Positions 1 through 10,324 of a DNA stretch of 64,000 nucleotides are shown here, piece after piece. This stretch comes from Metarhizium brunneum (lineage: Eukaryota; Ascomycota; Sordariomycetes; Hypocreales; Clavicipitaceae), in NCBI RefSeq assembly GCF_013426205.1, contig NC_089427.1, positions 1,488,001-1,552,000 on the forward strand. Direction: 5' to 3'. The notes beneath the pieces are model-generated. The model saw nothing but the letters and a program-made list of their open reading frames with translations. It was not told where the DNA came from and searched no databases. Within the stretch, counting starts at the first letter, position 1; every line of letters starts with the position of its first letter. A program made the position numbers and the translations under genes.

Positions 1-729
1 CCAGGGCAAGCCATATGTCCAGAACCCCCAACACACCCAGCAGCATGTACTCCATACTCCGAACGCAGACGCCCTGGGAACTATTTGGCCCGTACGGCAG
101 CACGGCGTACAGACCTGGTATGGAGCATGTACCACCGCCATGGAGAAAAAACAAGCGGCAGCCCACCAATCTTACACCACATGTACAATGCTGTATGCCG
201 CTAGGTGGCAGGGATACTAGGCTCTCGGACTCTGTCCTTCAGAAAGGCCAAAAACAAAAAACAACGGGGATCCTACTGGGACTACAACCGGGGAGACCGG
301 AGACGACGCCCTCCCCGCCCATTCCTCGCCCTAGCTCCACCAACTCCACACGACTTGTCTCTCTCGAATAGTTTCGTCTTCTAAGAGACAGGTCGGCAAG
401 TTTGGTGTTCTGAAGGCTGGTGAATGCCTATGAGAGCCTCTGCCCATGGCTGGGGCATCAAAGACAGAGAGAAAGAAGTAAGTTACTATCCGATGGTTGG
501 AGACAACGTCTCCCTTCGTCTGACGCCGAACCTCACACTTACACACGCCCGCATGCACAATCTCCAACGTCTTTCCCGTTGGCTGTCTTTGAGCCTAGAC
601 AATTTCTGGCCCGCGCCAGCTGAGCCGCGGGAGAGTGCTGGCAGTCAGCGGAATGGATGGTGGCGTTGCTGTACATGCAACCAGTTGACCCAACAGCTTG
701 CTAATGTTGCATGACTGTATGTACATGCA

Positions 730-745
730 ATGTATTGCAATACAT
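730..745. repeat. 16-bp perfect palindrome
   Basis: ATGTATTGCAATACAT equals its own reverse complement. It lies in a patch (about 675-770) where words such as TGCAATG, GTACATGC and ATGTACAT recur, so the patch could form local hairpins. Function unknown. Confidence 0.6.
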
Positions 746-3700
746 ACATGTGCTGCAATTCATGGCTGCATTGTCCGGACTTTATTCTTCTGTCACGTTC
801 ATCCCATGATTGCATTGCAAATAACCAACTGACGAACGGATGTTCTTCCTGGTCTGAGTTCCCTCGCGGGTGAAACTGATTGCTTCCAGACACCCCGCAA
901 ACCAGAGAGCTCCCGCCTAGTATTATCCCCGCGAACCACGCGGCAGGCTCGCCTCGAAAGCCATGACGAGCTCACCGTGATACAGTACCAATTTGCCGTG
1001 TGTACGGAGTACATTCTGTCAGAAAGGCGCCGAGGCTGTCCAAGTTGACCCCTCGGTCACAATTACTATTTGACGGAAACTATGGCGGCTGTGTCATATG
1101 GACGTCCAAATTGTTTGCTTTTGATGCTCGACAGAAAGGGGGCGGCAACTACGAATCAGAGACGCTCAACGACACTCTGGACCACCAACATGCCAGCCCG
1201 GCGATTTGGTTCGTCGGCCATCCTCATCTCTCACTTTTTTGTTTTGTTTTGGGGCAAACCCCTCTTAAGAGCCAGCCCAGCTTGGCAGTCGTTTGCTGGA
1301 TATATCACCCTGCTTATGTTAGTGTCTGCCGGCTCCAGTGGCTGCAGGCTATACTAGCGGACTGTGTGAAGAAATAAGCACCTGATGTCACCCTGCTGCA
1401 TCACCACCCGCCTGGTCTTTCAGCCAGGCGATAATCAAATGGCTGAATCCAAAAGGAAAGCATGCGTTGGTGTCTATATCAATACTGCCTGCCAATATTG
1501 GACCGCAGACTCAGAAGAGAGCCTCTTGATGTGGACCTTGCTCATTGCCGAGCTGCTTCTCCCCGGCTTTGCCACGACCCGGAATCGGTTGATCCAACCG
1601 CGAGACGTTGAACACACGGCAAGTAGTTCTCTCTGCTCTGTACGTACATATGTATCTCGGCGATGAGTTAGGACTAGTCTGCTTTCGTCAAAAAGCTTGA
1701 TGTCTGACCAGAAAGCAGGAGAAGAGAGGACGTGGCCAACTCGACGTTCATTATCCATTGATGGTGGCGCATACATATGGAGTGCTACTTTCAGAGCACT
1801 ACAATTGTTAGACCGGGTGCCGGAACAGCACCAGCAGAGGTCGGCTTTTCTCTCTCGCATGAACACACACCCACTCCTCTCTCTCATATTTCCTCCCTTG
1901 GCCTTGGGTCGACGGTCTGTCTGTCTGTCTAACCCCGGCTCTGGGTTTTGCTTGGCGGCTTGGCAACGCTTCTGAATCAAGGGTACAGATGGGGTCTTGA
2001 TGCCATTGTGGGAACCAACGATGATACCAAAAAAGCAAATTTTCCCTGTCATCGAGCTGTCACTTTGACCCGCAAGCAGCAAAAGTGATTTGATTCCACC
2101 AATTGGTGTCGGTAATGCGTTTTGGTGATATCCCAGCCTTTCGCTCGTGTGGAACAGCAAGACGTGCGTGCACGATTGAGCCAACAGGTACGGAGTACGG
2201 TACGGAGGACTATGCACAAATGCTACATATAGCACATGATGCGAGATCTTTTGCTCGTCCGCCTCTGCAGGTGACCTGTGTCCCCGTTACCCGGGCCCAG
2301 AGCCATGGCTCCGAGGGCTCCAACAAGCGGCTGAAGGGCCAGGCAGGCGTTCGACAGGGGAGAAGAGCTGCGCCCGACAACCCGGGAGGACTTCTCCACA
2401 CTTTGACCGGTATATTGGATATTGGTCCGGCATTATGAGAATAAATCACTTGGCCAAAGTCATTATGACAATCTGTCTAGGTGTTTTTTCAAACTACTCA
2501 CTGTCTCGTTATTCTTATTTCTGGGTCATGGCTCAAGCACCGTTACTCTGAAGGAAAACATCGTTTTAAAAAGAACTGAGCAGCAAAAACAACCCAGAAA
2601 ATCTTCTCCACTCTTCCCGTTCGTTCACGGCTCAACGGGCGGGCGCACGGCCCCCCCTTTATTGCCTGTTGTTGCACGACGGGTATATTGACGAGAGGAT
2701 CCAGGTTGTCATTGTCACTTAATGGCTCAAAACCCCCACCGTACTATTACGAACAATCTCAGGGTCTGGGGGGGGGGAAGGGGGAAGAGAGAGAGAGACC
2801 TTCGGCATTGCTTACGGAACGGCTCTCATCCACTGGACCATTTGCATGGCCTGGTATGTTTCCAAGGCAGCTTTGCCCAGTCTCACTCACGGGTTACGAA
2901 GTGCACATCTGTTCTCGATGGTAACTACCAGCTCCAATCCTGCCAAGGTAGGTATAGGTATACATGAGCTTTACCACACATGTGCTCTACGACATATAAT
3001 TTAGCAATGTTTGACTTGTGGCCAAGACGATGTTATTTCTCCCGGGCTGTCTCAGGTGCCCTGACATATGTGCGAACCAGTCTGGTGGTTCTCGGACTGC
3101 CAGCATAAAAGAAGAGTGTTTGCTCCCATCAAGACACGATGTCGGTCAATTGTTGGCCTTCCATCTTCTTTCATCCCGCGAAAGTTTGCTATTGGCCCCA
3201 TGGCTATGCTGCATACACCCCACTCGGCCATTGGATCATTGTTACTTTTTGTCGCTTTTGGATGAGTGCCACGAAGTACTCCGTACATGGTCGACTGTTC
3301 TCTGTGTGGTTGGGGCTACATCTGATTGCGTCGAGAACAGTAAAACGTGATAAACTTCCACAATCGACGACGGAACGATTTGTCCGGCAACATCTCTGGT
3401 CTAGAATACCCGTCAAAAGGGCGGCTTGGATCTCCCTCGGGCGAAAATAGAAAAGCCAGTTTTCGCGCTGATGAGTGGGCTGCTGATTATTATCTACTTG
3501 ACTCTATCCCGGAAATCGGACTACGCTGCTGGTGTGGCGCAAGGAGTCACTAATGCAACCATCCAAGCACTTGCAGAACTACTAGCGGAAGGGCGGACAT
3601 GACAGATTCGGTTCCTGCAGTCTATTCTGGCGGATAAGATTTAGCACAAGCCGATCGGTGCTGGGTGATTTCACCCACAACGAACGACACATAGAGGGCC

Positions 3701-6540
3701 TCCGGAAACAGCTTTGGCGCCACAAGCAGACGTCACCAAGCTGGCTCTTGTCTCCAGAGCATTCTCTTTTGAAATTTTCCCAACTGAGCATTCCACCAAA
3801 AACACTATGCAGTCTTGATCGCTTTCGGCCACCTCTGTCTCGCGGAGAGTCAACCAATTTGGACAATCATCTGCGACTATATGACAATCGGTGTTAAACT
3901 GCCAAAAGTATTTCCTCTGCTTCCTGTGGCCCCGATGAATCATAGCCACCGCAAGTGCTGGCTTTTTTTTTCTTCTTTCCGTCCTCTTTTTTTTTTCTGG
4001 CGGCGGAACAAGGGTCGACCACAAACTTGTGCCATGTCAACCCGGAGATGTTGGCACCTTACCCCGTACATGCAGACACATTGTGTAAAGTGGCAAGAGA
4101 GAAAACTAAAAAATCTTGCGAGGTAGTAAAAAGCATCCTCATGCATGAGATGGTAATTGCAAGCCTAATTACGGCCGTGAAGCTCACATGGCTTTTTGCG
4201 GTGTGGCTTGGCATGGCTTCCACCTCGGTTCCAGATATAGGGCTTCTATTTTTCTTTTGAATTACGCCTATTTTCGCTCAAGATGATGCTAGACCCTGTA
4301 GATGGTGCTCTCTCGTGGGCAAGGCGTTGACTAATTACGTTTTCAGGGACATGCTCAGAGTGACGTAAGACTTGGCTGCTAATAGCCTTTCTGCCATGAA
4401 ATTGAGGTTCTCAAGATAGAAACACCAGACGGCTTCTCCCGTACTCAAAGCACAACATGAGAAGTTCAACCAAGCAAAAAAAACTGGCACCAAGGCACGC
4501 ATGAAGCCAGCGCAGTCTATTGTCGTTGGATCTACGGGAGTCGGTGTGCTAGAATTCTGTTCCGTTCTGGCCAAGCCTTACATGACCAGTGCAGCCAACG
4601 CGTTCGCCGGCACGATGTACCCCGTATACGTCGCTGGGAAGGTTTGTATTGTTGTATTGTTGTCGCAACTGTCGCATGGCTAGCTGCAGATTCGTCGCAG
4701 TCATAGACAGACAGCCTCTCACTCCGGGACCTTGCTGTGAAGTCATGAACACAAATGCTCACCATGCTAGGCTAGGCAAACGTCGGAATCAACAAGCTGG
4801 CAGGCGTAACATGTTGTCAGATATGAAGAGAGGGCTGAATCGGCAGGTCAAGTTGCCATCTTCCTGGTGAGGGAGCACACATTCCCCCCCTTCGTCCGAA
4901 TCCAGCCTGACAAGTTCTCATCTCAGCATGGAAGTCCAGCAACGCCGCTCGATATGGTGCCAAAACCATACAAAACATGTTTGCCTGCATACAAAGTCTT
5001 ACACAGTCCTCACCCAAATACCACCACGGCTCGGAACCTGCCCACAAAAGTCGGCTCCATTGCTGGCAACACTAGCCCTAGCTCTATGCAGCTATCTTCG
5101 TTCAAAGTTTTAGCAGCGGGCGGGACCAACGATGGAATTTTCAGTTCAGCAGAAGGGAGGAGTGTAGGAAATAGAATGGGAAAGCTTTTTCGATATGCAC
5201 CAGCAGTTCCATCCCAAATCTGCCATCGAAGAAAAACACGGGCGAGCCAGCTTAGCCGACCTGACTGATCAGTTGTTGTGTGTATATCAAATGCGTCCAT
5301 CCAAACCTTTCGCCCCATGGGGTGGACTCCTTCAACCCTTCTCGCTCACCTCTCGCGGCAACGTGCAGAAGCAGGGTCACTAGTTTCACTGTCCTTCCAG
5401 CCTTCTAGCCAATCCAAAGGATGTCTTTCCGATGCCCTACCCCCCTACCCACTTCTATTATATGACAGTTGGCGACAACACCTCAAGCTTATCCCTTGGA
5501 AAGCTGTGGCGGGGTTCCCTCGCGCCAGATCGACAAAATCGACGATCGCGGGTCCTGCGGATGAGATGTGCAGGATCGAGGTTTTATTTATCAGCCACCC
5601 TATGATCGGATGGGAAAGGGGGAGGTTCGGTTTTTGCCCTAAAAGTGCGGCATGTCAGATTTTTGCTCCCATTTGTTGAATTGGTTGCCCTGCATCTCGA
5701 ACCGGATACTACTTTATGTGCTGACTGGCATGGAGACAACAACCAGACCCCAAGATGAGTGTGTTCCTGGTGTGCCACTGCTGTGCTGCCGTAGAGACGA
5801 CAAACTGGCGGGACGCAACGTTTGCTCATCCATGTGTATCTATCTGTGTTTGTATGTTATCCCAGTGATCGCGGTGCACATTACGGAGCAACCAACAGCC
5901 CAAATCTAGCCGCAGTAAAAAATGATTTACATACATATACAACACATCTTGTAACATATTATGAGGCACGATTATGGACCGAGTCTAAACCCAGTCGGGA
6001 GCGCACTGGCCTGACAAGCAAGTTGCAGCCAACGGTTGGGTCGCGGCTCGAAGCTCGGCGGTCTCTGTATTGAAATGGGAAACAAGGCCGTCCCTAGGCC
6101 GCTGATTAGTTTCTCTCAAAGTACCATTCGGTAACTGGCCAATTAAGACCTCTCCCGCACTGTTTAGAACGACGGTGAGTTTCTCCGTCCATCTCTCATC
6201 TCTGTGTAGCTCAACTTTTTGGCTCACATCACTACAAGTGACACGTAAGAAAAGCCAGTGGGATGGTAAGCATCCCCAACGACCCATCCATGCTAGTGTT
6301 GATGAAATGAAGTCAAGAAAGTCGGGGGTACTTGTATCGTCGGTCAGAATAGAGGCGGAACACTAGCTAGAAACGAACAAAATAGGACTGCATGTCCTAT
6401 TGCATTGTTCCACGCCAGTGTATCCGAGCATAGGCTTGCCTGGAGTCGTGTAATCTTTTCCAAAGTAAAAGTCCCCCCAAACCTCTCATAATACAAGCAC
6501 TGCTCCGTTAAGGGAATTACATTCTCGCCTAGGAGTAAAG

Positions 6541-6632
6541 TGTACACTAATGCACTGTTAGTACATCATGTTATAGACCGAGATAGCCAGGTATATGGCC
6601 TTGTTAAATATCGTTTGCCTCCCATTCCATCT
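6541..6632 (+). repeat. Dispersed repeat, copy A
   Basis: This stretch shares an ordered set of words with copies near 25350-25432 and 61470-61550: TGTACACTAAT, then GATAGCCAGGTAT, then a TTAAATA-like word, then GTTTGCCTCCC. The match to the 61.5-kb copy is close over the core GATAGCCAGGTAT and TTTGCCTCCC and diverged between them. The three copies lie in different intergenic regions and look like relics of a mobile or repeated element, but no coding part or clear terminal repeats are visible. Confidence 0.55.
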
Positions 6633-7026
6633 TGACGAGTCTCGTTGTAGTTTCTTCGCTCTGCAGTGGCATTTCTATGTGGTGCATCCGTCACCTATGC
6701 AATTGCCCAAATTCCTTCGCCTCGGTCAATCTCTGCACCTATCCGGGGGATGTGTCAGGAATGTGTTTGTTTACATCATGGCTGTGTCATTGTGCCTAGA
6801 TCTGGTTCCTCTGACGACTTGGTTTGCCCTTGTTTCAATCAGAGTCAACGCTACTGGACGGCTTCAGCTAGAGCTTCGACCCTCCAGCGTCGCCATCAAC
6901 ATCTCCAAACAGGCCCATGAATGCGCCGTGGACCTCGTCAGTGAGGTCGCTTGCCTGAAGACTTCGGCCTCTCTTGAGAAAAGCGAGACGAGAGCACTCC
7001 TACAGCTTGGTTAGCGTCGGTCTCGT

Positions 7027-8177
7027 TCACCCATCCTTGCAGCAGTTGAGGAAGACGCGCTCCGCAGTAGATACCGCGCGCACATCAGGAGACCTCTGTG
7101 TGAGCTGATAGATTCGCGTGACCTTGTAGACGTGTAGCAAATGACAAGACTCACCCTCGTAATAGCACTCCCGCCAAACGCTGCCAACCCTATCAACTCA
7201 TCCTCCTCCAGTTCGTGACCTGCAGTATCCCACAGCCCATCCAGATAAGCCTTCCTCCAAGCCAAAAACGTAGCCACCGATCCTGTCAGCGTATCCCCCT
7301 GCCCCCCGCTGCGCTTCTTGCCTCCCTCGAGATCATTCACCAGCGTGGTCTTGCCGTTGGAGATGAAATCCTTCTGTCCCTTTTGGATGATGGTCACACC
7401 GTCCAGCGCCCTCGCCAGCGACTCGACTTTATCCGTCTCCTTGGCTGCGCCCGGATCCTTGAGGCCCAGCGAATCCCATAGGCGCTTGAACTCTACCACG
7501 TTGGGTGTGAGAACGGCCCCCTTGTAGCCTTTGACCAAGTCGGGGTCTCTCTGGACGACTTGTAGAGCGTCGGCATCCATTACAACAGGAATTTCCTTTT
7601 CCTTGGCGGCCCGGACTACACGGGATACTGTGTCATGCATGAGGGGGTCGCGGCCTAGTCCCGGTCCGACGACGAGGACGTGCAGACGGGGCAGCATTTC
7701 GATGATGCTGGCGGACACCGTGTCGGGGTCCGGCTCGGGCGCCTCGTCATCGGGGGATTGGCGCATAAGCGGATGGACCATCAGGTTGGGAGAGTACGTC
7801 TTGATGACGGCTGCCGCTTCGGGGGTGCAGATGACATGTGACTAGAACGTCGTGTTAATCCCGACGACACCACTCGCTTCCTCTTGATCAAGGCAACCGG
7901 CTCACCATGTCACATCCCAATCTAGCACTCGCCATAGCAGAGAAGTATGGTGCGCCAGTATAGTCTCGGCTCCCACCAATGACTGCTACTCTTCCGAGTT
8001 GCCCTGGGGAGGCATCAGCATCTTTGTGTTGCTTGGAATCCGGCGGATGGCAGCCATGGGGTGGGCGGCGGTACCTTTATGGAACTTGTCCAGCATTGGG
8101 GGAACCATGTGCCGCACCTTGTTCAGGATGCCTCTTGTCGTGACGGACATTTCGGGCCCGTTATCTGCAGGAACCAT
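7027..8177 (-). CDS. ATP-dependent (S)-NAD(P)H-hydrate dehydratase
   Basis: The predicted protein (about 321 aa) belongs to the CARKD/YjeF C-terminal family, which uses ATP to dehydrate damaged NADHX and NADPHX back to NAD(P)H; eukaryotic forms are cytosolic and/or mitochondrial. Four exons are inferred on the minus strand: 8177-8075, 8003-7906, 7841-7155 and 7104-7027. The reading frame is continuous across all three GT-AG introns (71, 64 and 48 nt). Family landmarks are visible in order: [20 protein letters not shown] near residue 35, the GPGLGRD turn, [15 protein letters not shown] and the [10 protein letters not shown] nucleotide-binding/catalytic loop. The first intron separates FHKG from QLGRVAV, which restores the expected N-terminal domain. 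An alternative start at 8150 (MSVTTRG) would shorten the protein by nine residues and may be the true one. The short last exon, ending in CCKDG, is less certain. Confidence 0.88.
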
Positions 8178-8928
8178 GGCAGAAAATGCAGCAGGGCTAT
8201 TGCCGTCAACAAGCCTTGGATGAAGTCACTTGGTGAGAGGATGTGACAGAGAGCGCACGGTGGTGCAATCAAGGCCGAGGGCTTAGGTGGTACACGGTGC
8301 CTACTTGCTTCGGCGCGACATCTTATATCATTCAAAAGTAAGTGTTTTGACCTTGAACTATAGAGCTTGTGGCTTGTAGAGAATTTCGATAATTCGCTGA
8401 TTCTCTGCGTTTTATTCTTGGACCCAAGTCATGACCTGTTTGACACAATTTGGCTTCAAGAGAGGTTTTAAAGTAATATAAAATTCAACGTACTGGAAAG
8501 AATCTATTATTTCTTCTTGCCACAATGAGCTGGCGGACTGAAAGGCTTTCTGTCCGTCAATAAAGGCGAGGCAAGTTGCTCCGAAGGCTTGCAGGTAGAA
8601 TTGCGACAATAAATCCAAGTGACCAAGGCTAGGTTGTCTTGGTGCTTGGGTAGTTGAGTGGCCAGAACCTTGGAAGAGACAAGCGCGTGGGCCAAGCCGG
8701 TACTAATCCGCTTTTAGTTAGCTTTCTTCTTTCTTGAAGCATCACCAAGCTTATTCATACAACTTGTCAGTTGCATCACGAGCTCTTGTGACCTTGCTAC
8801 AGGTCCCTTCGCGCAATCCCTCACATTGATACTCTTCTAGCCGCATTCTTAAAGGCTGTGGACGACAAGTTTAGTGCCTGTCTGGAAGGAGCCTTCACTC
8901 AAATCATGAACGACAGTCAGTTATAATG

Positions 8929-9523
8929 TTACCCGTGTTGACTCGTCTGGTGACCGCCCCCACGTGACCTGCCCACACGGAGCTCCACTCTTCTGAGGTT
9001 ATCAAGGAAAAATTGGCCTCTTCCCCTTTTCCGGATTTTGACAATCTCAGCTTCTGTATGCAGCGGAGATTGTACGTTAGACGAACGAGAATTTAAAAAA
9101 CAACTGCCGGATGCCGAAGTAATTTTTGTGGTGGGCTTAAACCTCGGGTTACGCCACTTGACCGCCGACGTGGGCTGGTGATCGAGTTGTGAACTGTTTA
9201 GCTGGTATTTATGCCTTGAACAGTAGCGGTTTGCTTTGCATTGTAGCTGAAACGTCGCTACGCCAGTCACAATTGCGCTCCTGACGACGGCTGTTTCATG
9301 TAACCATTCCGTGAACGTCGCAGGGAGAGCTTGGATAGAGTCTTGTTGTTCGTCAGGACCTTGTGAAGGCTGCATGTCGGGAATGTGGACTTGTTGCGAT
9401 TTCACACTTCCAAGGCTTAAACTTGTCCGCCGTCCGGTAGCGGTTGTGCGATCAGCTTTTGGGGAGGCTAATTTACGACGCTTGCGTCGTGGTGGCCGGG
9501 TATCCTTTAAGGAGGTCTTTGGC
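8929..9523 (-). pseudogene. Degenerate Myb-like, probably transposon-related fragment
   Basis: An open minus-strand stretch begins just inside a TAG at about 9522-9524 and has no convincing start codon. It encodes a basic segment (RPPRRKRRKLASPKA) and then a block, FTEWLHETAVVRSAIVTGVA, that reminds me of repetitive fungal proteins carrying a C-terminal Myb/SANT-like DNA-binding domain. Downstream, TEAEIVKIRKRGRG is followed by apparent frame breaks: a neighbouring frame carries LITSEEWSSVW and then AVTRRVNTG, as a decayed SANT repeat might. I infer a decayed copy of a multicopy element. The family assignment rests on memory of sequence style and is weak; an unrelated hypothetical gene fragment is possible. 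Confidence 0.35.
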
Positions 9524-9667
9524 TAACGAGGCCTTGAGGAAAACCAAGGACCCTTGATACCAAAGACTGTTATTAGATGAATTGAGCCATATTGCTCCAA
9601 GCCCTCTATTGAGCCCTCGTCACAGAGGTCTTGTAATTCTCCGGTAGGCTTTGGATTTGTAATTATA

Positions 9668-9853
9668 ATGCATTTCTCAACCATCGCTACCGTTCTTGCG
9701 GCTCTCGCCGTTGGTCTGGACGCACTTACGAAGCTCTCACATTGCAACAAAAACTCCAACTTGCCGGCACCGCAGTCGACCACCAAAAACTCCTCAACGA
9801 CACCCAGTTCGTCTTCGACTTCAATACCGCCATCACCCAAGGCAAAGGTACAT
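9668..9853 (+). pseudogene. Truncated spherulin/cupin-like secreted protein
   Basis: The ATG at 9668 opens a clear secretion signal (MHFSTIATVLAALAVGLDAL). In the original frame the protein then turns into a Ser/Thr/Pro-rich string. One frame over, from about 9731, the DNA instead encodes a sensible continuation (LTLQQKLQLAGTAVDHQK, then LLNDTQFVFDFNTAITQGKG), which ends at a TAG at 9851. The QxVFDFN-type segment after a short helical region resembles the N-terminus of spherulin-1/germin-like cupin proteins of fungi. The cupin barrel itself, with its His/Glu metal site, is absent downstream. This looks like a gene broken by a frameshift near 9722-9735 and truncated at the 3' side. An alternative is a short secreted peptide of 68 residues (9668-9874), which I consider less likely. 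Confidence 0.5.
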
Positions 9854-10324
9854 AGCAGTAGTAACTCACGCTGAGTTGGGCCAAAAACAAAATTCCCACA
9901 TATATATCTACAAGCTTCTCCTGCTATCAAAACCCTGACACAAACTACTTTTCAATGTTTTGAGAGCTTCTTTTTATTTTTCCCTCTGGGGGGCCGCTGT
10001 TGGCCAAATGGTGCACACTTATGCACCAGCTCTCTCCACTGGCACATATGAATCTTGCAAAATTGGTGCGTTTTTTTCTTTATAGAAACGTGGTGGAATT
10101 ATAAACAAATGGAATTGAGGCGTTCATTGAGTAATGAGCTCTATTTTTACATGTGGTTACGATTGGCAAATCTCCCAGCGTCACCCATCGCCCCATCAAA
10201 TACACCGCCCAACTTTATCCCTCCACTCTAGAGAGAACATCAACCACAATATTTGGTATAGACGGCACCATCATCCCCAACAACCCTTTTTCTATGTCGC
10301 TCAAGGAGATTGTTGATTAAAAAC

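Larger units (their letters stand above)
1..7026. other. 7-kb gene-free stretch
   Basis: No reading frame here has recognisable protein homology or convincing exon structure. The sequence has average base composition with short simple repeats: a CTGT run near 1915-1930, a G run near 2768-2776 followed by a GA run, and T runs near 3960-3995. It also holds several TACGGAG-type palindromes (1001-1013, 2188-2210, 3275-3290), a perfect 16-bp palindrome at 730-745, and one copy of a dispersed repeat near 6541-6630. The right end is the 3' flank of the minus-strand dehydratase gene. Non-coding RNA or promoter sequence of a gene beyond the left edge is possible but cannot be seen from sequence alone. 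Confidence 0.55.
8178..10324. other. Relic-rich spacer
   Basis: This 2.1-kb spacer lies between the minus-strand dehydratase start and the 3' end of the ATPase alpha gene. No intact gene is visible. It contains a degenerate minus-strand coding segment at 8929-9523 and a truncated secreted-protein relic at 9668-9853. Further weak minus-strand coding-like frames lie at 8412-8695, but I cannot identify them. The dehydratase promoter must lie in the first few hundred bases. Confidence 0.5.

Noticed and set aside
1474..2235. 253-codon frame on the minus strand
   Set aside because: Residue composition is erratic (for example DRQTDRRP arising from a CTGT simple repeat), with no family resemblance, no clear signal or domain, and no supporting exon structure.
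9523..9930. 135-codon minus-strand frame opposite the secreted-protein relic
   Set aside because: It is the antisense shadow of the better explained plus-strand signal peptide and spherulin-like segment.
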